Assembly (NCBI GenBank): GCA_030837965.1
Contig: JAUTXP010000056.1
Span: 1-64,000, forward strand
Source of the DNA: Acidimicrobiaceae bacterium
GTDB taxonomy: Bacteria > Actinomycetota > Acidimicrobiia > Acidimicrobiales > JAUTXP01
DNA: 64,000 bases
Direction: 5' to 3'
Shown here: piece by piece, positions 22,138 through 32,988 of the stretch
Layout: each line of letters opens with the position of its first letter
How positions within the stretch are numbered: position 1 is the first letter of the stretch
The notes under the pieces: generated by a model
Databases searched by the model: none
The model's input: the letters and a program-made list of their open reading frames with translations, nothing else
Told to the model about the DNA's origin: nothing
Translations under genes and position numbers: made by a program

Positions 22138-22954
22138 GTCCGGCCAGTCGAGCCAGTCGAGCCAGTCGAGCCAGTCACAACGAAGGCCGTTGATCAGCGG
22201 CAACTGGAAGATGCACCACAACCACTTCGAAGCCATCCAAGTGGTGCAGAAACTGTCCTTTCGCCTTCGCACGGAGGACTACGACGACGTGGACGTCTCC
22301 GTGCACCCGCCCTTCACCGACATCAGGTCGGTGCAGACGGTGCTCGAGTCGGACCGCATCCCGATCGCGCTGGGCGCCCAGAACTGCCATTGGGAGGACA
22401 AGGGCGCGTTCACCGGCGAGGTCAGCGCGCCGATGCTGGCCAAGCTCAACGTGACCTATGTGATCGTGGGCCACTCGGAGCGGCGCGAGCTGTTCGGCGA
22501 GACGGACGAGACGGTGAACAAGAAGCTCCGCGCCGTCCTCGGCGCGGGCATGACTCCGATCCTCTGCGTGGGGGAGACGCTGGCCGAGCGGGAGGCGGGG
22601 GAGACCGACGCCAAGGTGAGCGGCCAGGTGCGCGCCGGCCTGGCGGGAGTCAAGCCCGAGCAGGTGGCGGCCATGGTCGTGGCTTATGAGCCCATCTGGG
22701 CCATCGGCACCGGGCGCAACGCCACGGCCGAGGACGCCCAGGGAACCATCAGGGCCATTCGGGACGTTGTAGGCGACGCAGCCGGCGCCGACCCGGCCGC
22801 CGCCATCCGCATCCAGTACGGCGGCTCAGTGAAGCCGACCAACATCGCCGAGCTGATGGCGCAGCCGGACATTGACGGCGCCCTGGTCGGCGGGGCCAGT
22901 CTCGATCCGGACGACTTCGCCCGGATCGTCCAGTACCGAGAGCACCGGGACTGA
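22130..22954 (+). CDS. tpiA: Triosephosphate isomerase
   Basis: Interconverts dihydroxyacetone phosphate and glyceraldehyde 3-phosphate. Of 274 residues, the catalytic core is complete: NWKMH (Lys), VGHSERRELFGE (His), AYEPIWAIGTG (Glu and start of loop 6) and IQYGGSVKP. The N-terminus has an extra Ser/Gln repeat (residues 3-16, QSSQSSQSSQSQ-like) encoded by a 9-bp tandem repeat that is not part of the enzyme fold. The ATG at 22130 overlaps the pgk stop. Confidence 0.96.
   Translation: MPESGQSSQSSQSSQSQRRPLISGNWKMHHNHFEAIQVVQKLSFRLRTEDYDDVDVSVHPPFTDIRSVQTVLESDRIPIALGAQNCHWEDKGAFTGEVSAPMLAKLNVTYVIVGHSERRELFGETDETVNKKLRAVLGAGMTPILCVGETLAEREAGETDAKVSGQVRAGLAGVKPEQVAAMVVAYEPIWAIGTGRNATAEDAQGTIRAIRDVVGDAAGADPAAAIRIQYGGSVKPTNIAELMAQPDIDGALVGGASLDPDDFARIVQYREHRD
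22144..22176 (+). repeat. 9-bp tandem repeat in the tpiA 5' end
   Basis: The unit CCAGTCGAG occurs three times in a row plus a partial fourth (CCAGTC). Because the unit is a multiple of three, copy-number changes alter the length of the SSQ tail without breaking frame. Confidence 0.9.
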
Positions 22955-23006
22955 GTCCTGGGGGCGCGCGCTCACGCGCGAAAGTCGCTGCTACGCTGCC
23001 CGCCCG

Positions 23007-23255
23007 GTGCTGCTTGCTGCTCTTCTCACACTGACGAACGTCGTCATGGGCATCCACATCATCGTGTCCGTCGCCCTCGTCGTCCTCGTACTGCTTCACA
23101 GCGGTCGGGGCGGTGGCCTGTCGGACATGTTTGGTGGCGTGCAGAGCGCAGCCGCAGGCTCCACCGTGGTCGAACGCAACCTCGACCGCATCACCGTTGC
23201 CGCCGCCGTGATCTTCGCCTTTACGACGATCATGCTGGCAATTCGACTGCAGTAA
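23007..23255 (+). CDS. secG: Preprotein translocase subunit SecG
   Basis: An 82-residue SecYEG accessory subunit with two membrane spans (IHIIVSVALVVLVLLHSGRGGG and ITVAAAVIFAFTTIMLAIRL) and the conserved cytoplasmic loop GGLSDMFGG. The GTG at 23007 gives a short hydrophobic lead; the ATG at 23046 (MGIHIIVS) is an alternative start. Its place after tpiA matches the common actinobacterial order. Confidence 0.93.
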   Translation: MLLAALLTLTNVVMGIHIIVSVALVVLVLLHSGRGGGLSDMFGGVQSAAAGSTVVERNLDRITVAAAVIFAFTTIMLAIRLQ

Positions 23256-23302
23256 CTCCATCGGCGAACACGGACTCGATCCGGACAAGGAGGTCTCGAC
23301 TC

Positions 23303-24985
23303 GTGAGACGCAGGCGGTCAGCAGCATTGCTGACTCTTTTGGCTGCCCTCTCGCTGGTGGCCGCGGCATGCGGCAACAACGGCGGCGGCGACGGCAAGGC
23401 GACTACCACCACTGAAGGCGCAAAGGCGGTCAAGGGCGGCACGCTCGTCCTCGGCGCCGAGCAGGAGCCTGACTGCGCGGACTGGATCTCCAGTTGCGCA
23501 GGCGCATCGTGGGGCACGTACACCATGGGTGCGCAAACCATGCCCCGGGCCTTCGACTTGACGCCGGATGCCAAGACGGTCCCCAGCAGCCTGCTGGCCG
23601 GCGAGCCCAAGCTCGAATCCGGTCCGCCCCAGAAGATCACGTACAAGATCAATCCCAAGGCGGTGTGGTCGGACGGACAGCCCATCACGTCCTCTGACTT
23701 CAAGTACACGTGGGACCAGATCAAGAACGGCAGCGACATCTACGACAAGACGGGCTACAAGGACATCGCGTCCGTCGACGACTCCGACCCCAAGACCGTC
23801 GTGGTCACGTTCACCACGCCCTATGCGGGCTGGCACGACCTGTTCGGCGGCTTCTATGGCGTGTACCCCAAGCACCTCCTCGAGGGCAAGGACCGCAATG
23901 CCGAGATGAAGGACGGCTACAAGTGGTCGGGCGGTCCGTGGATGATCGATCACTGGACCAAGGGCCAGGAAGTGGCGCTCATCCCGAACCCGAACTACTG
24001 GGGTTCGAAGCCCAACCTGGACAAGGCCGTGTTCAAGTTCATCACCGACACCGCGGCTGAGTCGCAGGCCTACAAGACCGGGCAGATCGCCATGTTCTAC
24101 CCGCAGGCCCAGCTCGAGCTGACCCAGCTCTTCACGCTGCCGAACACCAAGCACGACGTCAACACGTCGCTGTCCTACGAGGCCCTGTGGTTCAACACCG
24201 CCAAGGACCCCTTGACCGACGCCAACGTGCGCCAGGCGCTGGCCTATGCCACCGACCGCGACGCCATCGTGAACTCGCTGTTCGGACCGGTGCAGCCGGG
24301 CATCAAGGCCATCAACGGCTTCATGACGCCGGGCAACAAGCAGTGGTACACGTCGGAGCCCTTCAAGAAGTACAAGAAGGACCTGACCAAGGTCGACGAG
24401 CTGATGAAGGCGGCCGGCTATACCAAGGGCGCCGACGGCATGTGGGCCAAGGGCGGCAAGCCCGCCACGCTCGCCATCAGCACCACGGCAGGCAACAAGC
24501 GCCGTGAGCTGACCGAGCAGCTCCTCCAGAGCCAGTGGAAGGAGGCCGGGTTCAACCTGACCACCAACAACACCAAGGCGGGAACGCTGTTCGGCGAGTG
24601 GGGCCCGCAGGGCGTGTTCCAGATCGCCCTGTACGCCCAGGTGCCGCCGTCGACCGACCCCGGCATCTGCTCGACCTTCTGCTCGGAGAACATCCCGACC
24701 ACGGCCAACCCCAGCGGTCAGAACTGGACCCGACTGGCCAGCCCGGCCATCGACACGCCGTGGAAGCAGGTCGACAAGGAACTGGACGAGACCAAGCGCA
24801 AGGACCTCGTCGAGCAGGGGCAGAAGTCCCTCGCCGACGCGCTCCCCGGCCTGCCCATCGACCCGTTCCCGGACGTGCTGATCTACAACTCGGCCAAGTT
24901 GAACGGCCCCATCGGCCACAACTTCGCCTTCGGCCCGTTCGTCAACATGAACCTGTGGTGGTGCACCGGCGGCAACTGCGGCTAA
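23303..24985 (+). CDS. Peptide ABC transporter substrate-binding lipoprotein (SBP family 5)
   Basis: A 560-residue extracytoplasmic solute receptor, probably for oligopeptides. The N-terminus has four arginines, a hydrophobic stretch and the lipobox LVAAAC (C23), then a Thr/Gly linker. Family 5 features include WSDGQPITSSDFKYTWDQIKN, GGPWMIDHWTKGQEVALIPNPNYW and VRQALAYATDRDAIVNSLFG. The GTG start has AAGGAGG about 8 nt upstream. It heads a transporter operon but is separated from the permease genes by a strong hairpin. Confidence 0.93.
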   Translation: MRRRRSAALLTLLAALSLVAAACGNNGGGDGKATTTTEGAKAVKGGTLVLGAEQEPDCADWISSCAGASWGTYTMGAQTMPRAFDLTPDAKTVPSSLLAGEPKLESGPPQKITYKINPKAVWSDGQPITSSDFKYTWDQIKNGSDIYDKTGYKDIASVDDSDPKTVVVTFTTPYAGWHDLFGGFYGVYPKHLLEGKDRNAEMKDGYKWSGGPWMIDHWTKGQEVALIPNPNYWGSKPNLDKAVFKFITDTAAESQAYKTGQIAMFYPQAQLELTQLFTLPNTKHDVNTSLSYEALWFNTAKDPLTDANVRQALAYATDRDAIVNSLFGPVQPGIKAINGFMTPGNKQWYTSEPFKKYKKDLTKVDELMKAAGYTKGADGMWAKGGKPATLAISTTAGNKRRELTEQLLQSQWKEAGFNLTTNNTKAGTLFGEWGPQGVFQIALYAQVPPSTDPGICSTFCSENIPTTANPSGQNWTRLASPAIDTPWKQVDKELDETKRKDLVEQGQKSLADALPGLPIDPFPDVLIYNSAKLNGPIGHNFAFGPFVNMNLWWCTGGNCG

Positions 24986-25015
24986 CCGCTTCACAGCAGT
25001 AGCAAACGGACACGT

Positions 25016-25050
25016 CGCATCGACCCGGCCCTCCCGGCCGGGTCGATGCG
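25016..25050 (+). terminator. 15-bp perfect hairpin between the binding-protein and permease genes
   Basis: CGCATCGACCCGGCC (25016-25030), loop CTCCC, and GGCCGGGTCGATGCG (25036-25050) form an uninterrupted stem. No U-tract follows. It probably acts as a partial terminator or mRNA stabiliser, so that the binding protein outnumbers the permeases. Confidence 0.75.
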
Positions 25051-25121
25051 CGTCCGGCCTCGTCTCATTGCATGGAGGGCGCACGTTCGGTACAAGAACC
25101 GAGGGGTATGCTTCACGTTCA

Positions 25122-26090
<969 letters not shown>

Positions 26091-26103
26091 GACGAGGCTG
26101 CCA

Positions 26104-27120
26104 ATGGCCATCCGCAACACCGAAGAGTTGAGCGGCAGGTCGGCAGCGGCCGTCGCCAGTGGGGCCATCGCCGACCTCGGCGACCACCACGACCCCACCA
26201 CCGACTTCCAACTTCCCCCCGGCTCTGAGCCCGAGGCCCGCAGCCAGTGGCAGCTCTTCTGGCGCCGGTTCTTCCGGCATAAGGTCGCGGTGGCGGCCGG
26301 GCTGGTCCTCATCGCCCTGTACCTGGCCGTGATCTTCGCCCCCCAGATCGCGCCCTATGAGCTCAACCCGCGGCTCGACGCGGCGACGCTGTTGCAAGCC
26401 AGACACGGCCCGTCGGGCAAGCACTGGATGGGCACGGACGAACTGGGCCGCGACCAGATGACGCGCATCTTGTTCGCTGGGCGCATCTCGCTCATGATCG
26501 GATTGATCGTGGCCTTGGTGTCGACCGCGCTCGGCACCGCGGTGGGCGCGCTGGCCGGGTTCTACGGCAAGTGGGTCGACCAGATGCTGATGCGGGTCAC
26601 CGACCTGTTCTTGGTGGTGCCCGGCCTGGCGGTGCTGATGATGGCTCAGAAGGGCTTGGCCGGAAAGCAGATCCTCGGCCACCGCTTTAGTTCCCAGGGC
26701 CTGATCATCTTGATCCTGTCCTTCCTCTACTGGCAGTACATCGCCCGCGTGGTGCGAGGCGTGTTCCTGTCGTTGAAGGAGCGCGAGTTCGTGGAGGCGG
26801 CGCGTGCGTCGGGCGCGTCGAGCTTCCGCATCATCACCCGGCACATGCTGCCCAACACCATTGGCCCTATCGCGGTGAACACCACGCTGGTGGTCGGGCT
26901 GGCCATCCTCACCGAGTCGACGCTGTCCTTCCTCGGCTTCGGCGTGCAGCCGCCCACCGTTTCATGGGGAAACATGCTGGCCCAGTCCGAGGGCGCGGTC
27001 GGCACGCCCCAGGCCTATCTCGTGTACTTCCCTGGCCTGGCCATCCTGTTGACCGTGCTCGCCGTGAACTTCCTCGGCGACGGCATGCGGGATGCCTTCG
27101 ACCCGCAGTCCCACCACTGA
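26104..27120 (+). CDS. Peptide ABC transporter permease (DppC/OppC type)
   Basis: A 338-residue permease with a longer cytoplasmic N-terminus (about 60 residues), the OppC_N span RHKVAVAAGLVLIALYLAVIF, the DELGRDQMTRILFAGRISLMIG segment, and the coupling loop REFVEAARASGASSFRIITRHMLPN. It forms the membrane channel with the preceding permease. The ATG at 26104 follows closely on the DppB-like stop. Confidence 0.93.
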   Translation: MAIRNTEELSGRSAAAVASGAIADLGDHHDPTTDFQLPPGSEPEARSQWQLFWRRFFRHKVAVAAGLVLIALYLAVIFAPQIAPYELNPRLDAATLLQARHGPSGKHWMGTDELGRDQMTRILFAGRISLMIGLIVALVSTALGTAVGALAGFYGKWVDQMLMRVTDLFLVVPGLAVLMMAQKGLAGKQILGHRFSSQGLIILILSFLYWQYIARVVRGVFLSLKEREFVEAARASGASSFRIITRHMLPNTIGPIAVNTTLVVGLAILTESTLSFLGFGVQPPTVSWGNMLAQSEGAVGTPQAYLVYFPGLAILLTVLAVNFLGDGMRDAFDPQSHH

Positions 27121-27130
27121 GGCGGACCAC

Positions 27131-28273
27131 ATGACCGACACACCGATGGGCGACGCGCGGGTCCTGCCGGACGACCGGCCCAGCCCCACCACGCCGGTGG
27201 GCGACGCCGTGCTGTCGGTCCGCGACCTCCACGTCTCGTTCCCAACCGACGACGGCATGGTGAAGGCGGTCGACGGCGTCAGCTACGACGTCTTCGAGAA
27301 CGAGGTGCTCGGCATCGTCGGCGAGTCGGGCTCCGGCAAGAGCGTGTCGTCCATGGCCGTGCTCGGCCTCCTGCCGCCGTCGGCACAGATCACCGGACAG
27401 ATCCTGTACCGGGGCACCGATCTTTTGGCCTTGCGGGAGAAGGACAAGCTCAAGCTCCGCGGCTCGAAGCTGGCCATGGTCTTTCAGGACGCGTTGGCCG
27501 CGCTGAACCCGGTCTTCACCGTGGGCGGGCAGATCGCCGAGGCCATCCGCATCCACAACCCGGACTGGCACAGGGCCCAGGTCCGCGAGCGGACCATCGC
27601 CCTGCTCGACCTGGTCGGCATCCCGAACCCCGCGGCCCGCGTGGACCAGTACCCGCACGAGTATTCGGGCGGCATGCGCCAGCGGGCCATGATCGCCATG
27701 GCCATCTCCAACGACCCCGACGTGCTCATTGCCGATGAGCCCACGACTGCGTTGGACGTGACCATCCAGGCCCAAGTCCTCGAGGTGATCGAGCGGGTGC
27801 AGGACCGGACCAACTCGGCCATCATCCTCATCACCCACGATCTCGGCGTGGTGGCCGGGGTGGCCGACCGGGTGATGGTGATGTATGCGGGCAGGCCCGC
27901 CGAGATCGGCACGGTAGACGAGATCTTCTACGAGACTCGCCACCCCTACACCCTCGGCCTCATGGCCTCCTTGCCCAGGCTGGACGAGAACTCCGACGGG
28001 GCCAGGCTGCACCGCATCAAGGGCCAGCCTCCGTCCCTCATCTTCGTGCCGACCGGCTGCCCCTTCCATCCCCGCTGCGAGTTCGCCCGGCTGCCCGAGC
28101 CGTGCAGCACCGAGATCCCGCCGTTGCGTCAGATCGACACCGTGGGCCATCGGTCTGCATGTCATTTCGCCGAGGACCTGCGCGAGGTCGGACGCAAGGA
28201 CCTGCTCATGTCGGCCGAGGAGTCCATGGCCGCCACGGTGGCCGAGGACCCGGCGCACGGCGTGGCCGAATGA
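27131..28273 (+). CDS. Peptide ABC transporter ATP-binding protein (DppD/OppD type)
   Basis: A 380-residue ATPase energising the permeases. Walker A is [11 protein letters not shown], signature [13 protein letters not shown], Walker [14 protein letters not shown] and the switch His in ITHDLGVV. The C-terminal oligo_HPY extension has [16 protein letters not shown], whose cysteines match the Fe-S/zinc site seen in Dpp ATPases. The ATG at 27131 is preceded by GAGG. It overlaps the partner ATPase by 4 bp. Confidence 0.95.
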   Translation: MTDTPMGDARVLPDDRPSPTTPVGDAVLSVRDLHVSFPTDDGMVKAVDGVSYDVFENEVLGIVGESGSGKSVSSMAVLGLLPPSAQITGQILYRGTDLLALREKDKLKLRGSKLAMVFQDALAALNPVFTVGGQIAEAIRIHNPDWHRAQVRERTIALLDLVGIPNPAARVDQYPHEYSGGMRQRAMIAMAISNDPDVLIADEPTTALDVTIQAQVLEVIERVQDRTNSAIILITHDLGVVAGVADRVMVMYAGRPAEIGTVDEIFYETRHPYTLGLMASLPRLDENSDGARLHRIKGQPPSLIFVPTGCPFHPRCEFARLPEPCSTEIPPLRQIDTVGHRSACHFAEDLREVGRKDLLMSAEESMAATVAEDPAHGVAE

Positions 28274-29328
28274 CGGCGGTGCAGCCCGCGGTCGACTCGG
28301 CCGCCAACCCGCAGGCGGGGGGCGTCCTCAGCAGGCCGAAGGCCGAGCCCATCCTCGAAGTGCGCGACCTGGTCAAGCACTTCCCGATCAAGGCCGGGCT
28401 CTTGCGCCGCCTCGTCAACGAGGTCCACGCCGTGTGCGGCCTGTCGTTCGACGTGGGCACGGGCGAGACCCTTGGCCTGGTGGGCGAGTCCGGGTGCGGC
28501 AAGTCCACCACTGGCCGTTTGTTGCTGCGTCTCATCGAGGCGTCCTCAGGCTCGGTGCGCTTCCGCGGCCGCGAGGTGCTGACGACCCACGGCGCCGAGA
28601 TGCGCGAGCTGCGCCAGGACATCCAGATCGTCTTCCAAGACCCCTACGCGTCGCTCAACCCGCGGATGACGGTGAGCGCCATCATCTCCGAGCCGCTCAA
28701 GGTCCACGGCCTGTGGCACAAGAAGTCGGGTCGGGACAAGGTCAAGGACCTCATGCAGGTCGTCGGGCTCAAGCCTGAGCACGTGAACCGGTTCCCACAC
28801 GAGTTCTCCGGCGGTCAGCGTCAGCGCATCGGCGTGGCCCGGGCCATTGCCTTGGACCCTGACCTGCTCGTGCTGGACGAGCCCGTGTCCGCCTTGGACG
28901 TGTCCATCCAGGCGGGCGTCATCAACCTGCTCGAAGACCTGCAGGACCGACTCGGCCTGTCGTATCTGTTCATCGCCCACGACCTGTCCGTCGTGCGCCA
29001 CATCTCCGATCGTGTCGCCGTCATGTACTTGGGCAAGATCATGGAGATCGGCACGCGCGACGAGATCTACGACCGGCCCGCCCATCCCTATACGCAGGCC
29101 CTGTTGTCGGCCGTGCCCGTGCCCGACCCGCGCCGAGAGCGACAGCGCGAGCGCATCGTCCTCACCGGCGACGTGCCCAGCCCAGCCGACCCGCCCTCGG
29201 GCTGTCGATTCCGCACTCGCTGTTGGAAGGCGCAGGAGATCTGCGCCCAGGAGGAGCCCGCCCTGATCGACAGGGGACAGGGCCATCCGGTGGCGTGCCA
29301 CTTCGCCGAAGTGCAACAGGTCGTCTGA
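28270..29328 (+). CDS. Peptide ABC transporter ATP-binding protein (DppF/OppF type)
   Basis: A 352-residue second ATPase, expected to pair with the DppD-like subunit. Walker A is [11 protein letters not shown], signature [13 protein letters not shown], Walker [14 protein letters not shown] and switch FIAHDLSVV, with the C-terminal [14 protein letters not shown] extension. The ATGA overlap at 28270 sets the start. Typical length for the family. Confidence 0.95.
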   Translation: MTAVQPAVDSAANPQAGGVLSRPKAEPILEVRDLVKHFPIKAGLLRRLVNEVHAVCGLSFDVGTGETLGLVGESGCGKSTTGRLLLRLIEASSGSVRFRGREVLTTHGAEMRELRQDIQIVFQDPYASLNPRMTVSAIISEPLKVHGLWHKKSGRDKVKDLMQVVGLKPEHVNRFPHEFSGGQRQRIGVARAIALDPDLLVLDEPVSALDVSIQAGVINLLEDLQDRLGLSYLFIAHDLSVVRHISDRVAVMYLGKIMEIGTRDEIYDRPAHPYTQALLSAVPVPDPRRERQRERIVLTGDVPSPADPPSGCRFRTRCWKAQEICAQEEPALIDRGQGHPVACHFAEVQQVV

Positions 29329-29336
29329 CCGCTTCC

Positions 29337-30944
29337 ATGCGCAGGTGGCCAACCGTGCCGGGCGCGCTGTCGCTCGTGGTCGCCCTTGCTCTGCTCGCGG
29401 GCTTGGCGGGCTGTGACAAGAAGTCGGACGCGGGGACGGCGGCCAAAGAGGCCAAGCCCCGACCGGGCGGCGTGCTGCGCGTGGGCGTGACCCGCGTCGG
29501 GTCGCTCGACCCCGCCCAGGCCCGCACCGTCGAGCAACTGCTTGTCGCCGACCAGTTGTTCGACTCGCTGACTACTCCGCACCCGGTCACCCTCGAGCCG
29601 AAGCCCGCGCTGGCGTCGCGTTGGGAGGCCTCGGTCGATCAGCGGCAGTGGGACTTCTTCTTGCGACCCGGTGCCGTCTTCGCCAACGGGCGGCCGGTCA
29701 CGTCGGCCGACGTGAAGTACACCTTGGAGCGCATCGTGCGCCCGCAGACCGCGTCGCCCGCGGCCGACCTGCTCCAGCCGGTGACGGGCTACGCCGCGTT
29801 GCAGAACGGGTCCGCCCCTGAACTGGCGGGCGTCACCACTCCTTCGCCCGAGCAGGTGCACGTGGCCTTGGACATGCCGTTATCGGTGCTGGCCGAGATC
29901 CTCTCCAGCCCGGTCTTCGGCGTGGTGCCAAAAGAGGCGGTGGAGGCGGTGCCGCCCGCGCCCGCTTTCGGCGAACAGCCCGTGGGCAGCGGGCCGTTCC
30001 AGTTCGCGTCCACCAAGGGCGACGTGGTCTCGCTCACGCCCGTGAAGGGCCGCACCGCGTACGTGCAGCGTTTGGACTTTCGGCAGTTCGACGACGTGGC
30101 CGCTTCGTACCGCGCGTTCGCTGCGGGCGACGTGGACTGGTCGCGCGTACCGCCCGACGAGGTCGCCGCTGCTGGCGCACGCTACGGGGACAAGGCCTTC
30201 CGGCCATATCTGGCCGAGCTGTTCTACGGCTTCAACTTGAAGAGCCCGAAGTTCGCCGACCCGCGCTTTCGCGAGGCCATCGTCCACGCCATCGACCGCG
30301 ATGCCATCGCCAAGGCGGTCTACGGCAGCACGGTGCTGGCCATGAACGGACTCGTGGTAACCGGGGTTCCCGGCCACGTGGACCGGGCTTGCGCGGCGAC
30401 GTGCGCGCACGATGTCGCTCGAGCCCGCGCGTTGGTGGCCGAGGTCTTCGCCGGGCAGCCGCCGCCCGAGGTCTTCCTCGACTACGACGAGGACGAGACC
30501 CAGACCGCGGTGGCCAAGGCCATCCAGGCCGGGCTCAAGGACGCGGGCGTCAGTGCCACCCTGCGGGCCAAGCCGCTGAAGGACTATCAGGCCTTCGCCG
30601 TGAGCGGACAGCAGGAGCTGTTCCGACTCGGCTGGATCGGCGCCTATCCGTCGGCCGATGCCTTCTTGCCGCCGGTGTTCGCCACTGGCTCGCCCAGCAA
30701 CCTCACCGGCTTCTCCGTGCCTGCGGTGGACCAGGCCTTTGCCGCGGCCAGGGCCGAGCCGGACGCGGGCAAGCGACTCGGGCTGTACCAGGACGCCGAG
30801 CGCCAGATCCTGGCCCTGACGCCTGTCATCCCCATCGCGCAGTTCCAGCTCCACTCGGTGGTGGCCGATGGAGTGCACCGGCTGACGCCCACCGCGGCGG
30901 GCACCTTCGACGCGTCGGTCGTGTGGCTTTCACGACGCGGGTAG
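29337..30944 (+). CDS. Second peptide-binding lipoprotein (SBP family 5)
   Basis: A 535-residue receptor with signal sequence RRWPTVPGALSLVVALALLA and lipobox LAGLAGC (C26). Family 5 blocks are clear: RPGGVLRVGVTRVGSLDPAQA, ANGRPVTSADVKYTLERIV, FGFNLKSP-type strand FYGFNLKSPKF, and FREAIVHAIDRDAIAKAVYG. It lies 8 nt after the DppF-like gene, so it is part of the same operon, and it is clearly divergent from the first binding protein. Two receptors per transporter may widen the ligand range. Confidence 0.9.
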   Translation: MRRWPTVPGALSLVVALALLAGLAGCDKKSDAGTAAKEAKPRPGGVLRVGVTRVGSLDPAQARTVEQLLVADQLFDSLTTPHPVTLEPKPALASRWEASVDQRQWDFFLRPGAVFANGRPVTSADVKYTLERIVRPQTASPAADLLQPVTGYAALQNGSAPELAGVTTPSPEQVHVALDMPLSVLAEILSSPVFGVVPKEAVEAVPPAPAFGEQPVGSGPFQFASTKGDVVSLTPVKGRTAYVQRLDFRQFDDVAASYRAFAAGDVDWSRVPPDEVAAAGARYGDKAFRPYLAELFYGFNLKSPKFADPRFREAIVHAIDRDAIAKAVYGSTVLAMNGLVVTGVPGHVDRACAATCAHDVARARALVAEVFAGQPPPEVFLDYDEDETQTAVAKAIQAGLKDAGVSATLRAKPLKDYQAFAVSGQQELFRLGWIGAYPSADAFLPPVFATGSPSNLTGFSVPAVDQAFAAARAEPDAGKRLGLYQDAERQILALTPVIPIAQFQLHSVVADGVHRLTPTAAGTFDASVVWLSRRG

Positions 30945-30961
30945 GGCTTTGGCGCACGGCG

Positions 30962-32314
30962 GTGCCGGCGGCGCCGGCGGGTCGCGCTTCGGGTCGCGTG
31001 GGCGTCTGCTTGGTTGTTTGTCGGGCCGTTTGCTTGGGCGTTTGCCTGATGCTGACCGCGGCGTGCACTGGGCATCGGGGCTCGCCGTCGGCCCGGGGTG
31101 ATGCGTCACATCGCACCACGAGCACGACCACGGCCGTGGTGCATCCGAGAGGCGGCTCGGCGCGGGTAGGCGTGTGGGGCATGCCCGATCCCTCGGCGCC
31201 GACCTTGGCGGGCGCGGCCGTGCGGGCCTTGGTTCTGCCGCAGTTGTTCACGGTGGCGGCGGACGGTCAACGTCTGCCTTCGTTGGTCGTGCCGGGCTCA
31301 GACCGCGACGGTGAAGGAGGGCTCTCGGCCTCGTTCGTGCTGCGGCCTGGTGCGACGTGGTCGAACGGTGCGCCGATCACGGTCGAGGACCTTCGACGCA
31401 CCGCCGATGCCCGATGGGTCGCCGGACTCGAAGGGCCCGAACCGTCCGGGCGCATCACCGTGCGATTCACCCAGCCCATGCCGGGATGGCGGCGGCTGTG
31501 GTCCGACACCGCACCCATCGCCGCGCCCGCGCCTGATGTGTGGGGCGGCCCGTTCGTCGTGGCTGCGCTCACTCCCGGGTTGGAGGCGGTGCTGCATCGG
31601 AATGAGAAGTGGTGGGGAGGTCCGGCACCGTGGCTCGACGAGGTGCGGCTCGTCCTCGTCCCCGACGCCACGACTATGCGTCAGTTGTTCGAACGGGACG
31701 AGTTGGACGTCATCGCCCCGCCCGCGTCGACGAACCGCACGGCCTTGCTGGGGCAGGCCGCGCATCGAGGTGCCGGGCTCGTCGGGCGTGGTGCCTGGGA
31801 CGTGCGTCTGGTCTTGAACCCGAAGCGGTTGGACGACGGGTCGCGGCGGGCTATTGCCGGGCTGGTGGACTGGGATGCCTTCGCAGGGACCCTGCTGCGG
31901 GGCGAGGCGTCGGCTGCCGGCGGGCCGGGCTTGGGCGATGCGGCCGCGTTGGCCGTCTTGAAGGGCAAGACCGTGCAGGTGAGCGGCGAGATCGAGGAGC
32001 CCATGACGGGCACGTTGGAGCGGGCCATGCAGAAGCGGGCTGCCGCCGCCGGTTGTGCGTTGGAGCTGCGCAACGCCGAGTCCGACCGGGTGGAGGGTTG
32101 GCTGGCCGCGAGCGACTACGACGCGGCCGTCGTCATGGCCTACGAACCGCCCGAGGGCTGCCTGTCGTGTCGCGATGCGGGTGAGGTCGTGTCCTTGTGG
32201 CGGCCCGCTCCCGTGGTGGCCTGGCGGGGGGTGGAGGGCGTCGAGGTCAACGGATGGGCCCTGTCGCCCGCTTGGGACGCGGCCTCGTGGTGGCGAGCCG
32301 CCGGTACGTCGTGA
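30962..32314 (+). CDS. Third, shortened binding-protein-like lipoprotein
   Basis: About 450 residues from the GTG at 30962; other in-frame GTGs at 30919 and 30998 are possible. A Cys-rich hydrophobic leader ends in the lipobox LTAAC (C35 from this start). The body keeps SBP family 5 traits (WSNGAPITVEDLRRTADARWV, VLHRNEKWWGGPAPWLDEVRLV) but is 80-100 residues shorter than its neighbours. The usual strand that reads REAI-ALDRD is reduced to RRAIAGLVDWDAFAGTLL. It may be a degenerate paralogue or an accessory surface protein of the transporter. Confidence 0.75.
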   Translation: MPAAPAGRASGRVGVCLVVCRAVCLGVCLMLTAACTGHRGSPSARGDASHRTTSTTTAVVHPRGGSARVGVWGMPDPSAPTLAGAAVRALVLPQLFTVAADGQRLPSLVVPGSDRDGEGGLSASFVLRPGATWSNGAPITVEDLRRTADARWVAGLEGPEPSGRITVRFTQPMPGWRRLWSDTAPIAAPAPDVWGGPFVVAALTPGLEAVLHRNEKWWGGPAPWLDEVRLVLVPDATTMRQLFERDELDVIAPPASTNRTALLGQAAHRGAGLVGRGAWDVRLVLNPKRLDDGSRRAIAGLVDWDAFAGTLLRGEASAAGGPGLGDAAALAVLKGKTVQVSGEIEEPMTGTLERAMQKRAAAAGCALELRNAESDRVEGWLAASDYDAAVVMAYEPPEGCLSCRDAGEVVSLWRPAPVVAWRGVEGVEVNGWALSPAWDAASWWRAAGTS

Positions 32315-32390
32315 GGAGCACGAAGGCGCGGATGGCGATCAGCAAACGACCGTCAACCCGGCCCCCGCAGGTCGGGCTGGTGGTGCAGGC

Positions 32391-32894
32391 TCAGTCGTCG
32401 TCCCCCGAGCTGCCACTCCCACTGTTCGAGCTGCCGCTCCCACTGTTGGAGCTACCGCTCCCACTATTGGAGTGACCGCTCTCATGGTCGTTGCTCGCAC
32501 GGTCGTCATCCCGGCCATGGTGGTCGTCGAGCACGGGGGCAACCGGGGCCGCTGCGTTGTGGGAGGCGGAGGGCCGGGATTGGGGCGGGGCAAGAGCGGG
32601 GATCGAACTGTCATCGGCGCGCGACCCGGCAGGCGGGGGCGGGGGAGTGGCATCGCCCGGCAGGGGCTCCTCGGTCGGGACAGCAGGTGCAGAAGCCGGG
32701 AACGGCTCCGGCGGCGGCGGCGCGTCGTCCTGCACGGTGTTGACGGCGGCGTTGGCGGCCACGAAGTTGCCGATGTTCGCGTCGGCTCGGGCCGCGAGTC
32801 CGAAAAGACCGAAGTTGGCACCGATGGCCAAGGCGGCGGTGAGGCCGGAGGCCGACACTGCGGCGGCGATGGCGAGTGCCTTGCGTCGTCCCAT
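32391..32894 (-). CDS. Small exported Pro- and Ser/Gly-rich protein
   Basis: From the ATG at 32894, 167 residues begin GRRKALAIAAAVSASGLTAALA, a signal peptide or N-terminal anchor. ANFGLFGLAARADANIGNFV, a proline-rich middle (PPPPEPFP ... PPPPPAGS) and a Ser/Gly/Asn repeat tail ending in GDDD follow. No enzyme motif is seen. It lies between the transporter operon and the divergent two-component genes, whose target it might be. Low complexity makes the call uncertain. Confidence 0.55.
   Translation of the reverse strand: MGRRKALAIAAAVSASGLTAALAIGANFGLFGLAARADANIGNFVAANAAVNTVQDDAPPPPEPFPASAPAVPTEEPLPGDATPPPPPAGSRADDSSIPALAPPQSRPSASHNAAAPVAPVLDDHHGRDDDRASNDHESGHSNSGSGSSNSGSGSSNSGSGSSGDDD
32410..32472 (-). 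repeat. Three 21-bp tandem repeats in the small exported gene
   Basis: Units start at 32410, 32431 and 32452, each close to CTGCCGCTCCCACTGTTGGAG with 1-3 differences. They encode a 7-residue Ser/Asn/Gly repeat in the C-terminal tail. Confidence 0.85.
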
Positions 32895-32988
32895 GTCATC
32901 GATGGTCGCCACCACGCCGCCGATTGCCCACCCAAGGTTTGGCAAAGTTGGCAAAGACTCCGCGTGCGGGTGGCCTACCCTCATCGGC

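Noticed and set aside
32410-32472. Tandem repeats considered as a CRISPR array
   Set aside because: Units are 21 bp, contiguous without spacers, and encode a Ser/Gly repeat.
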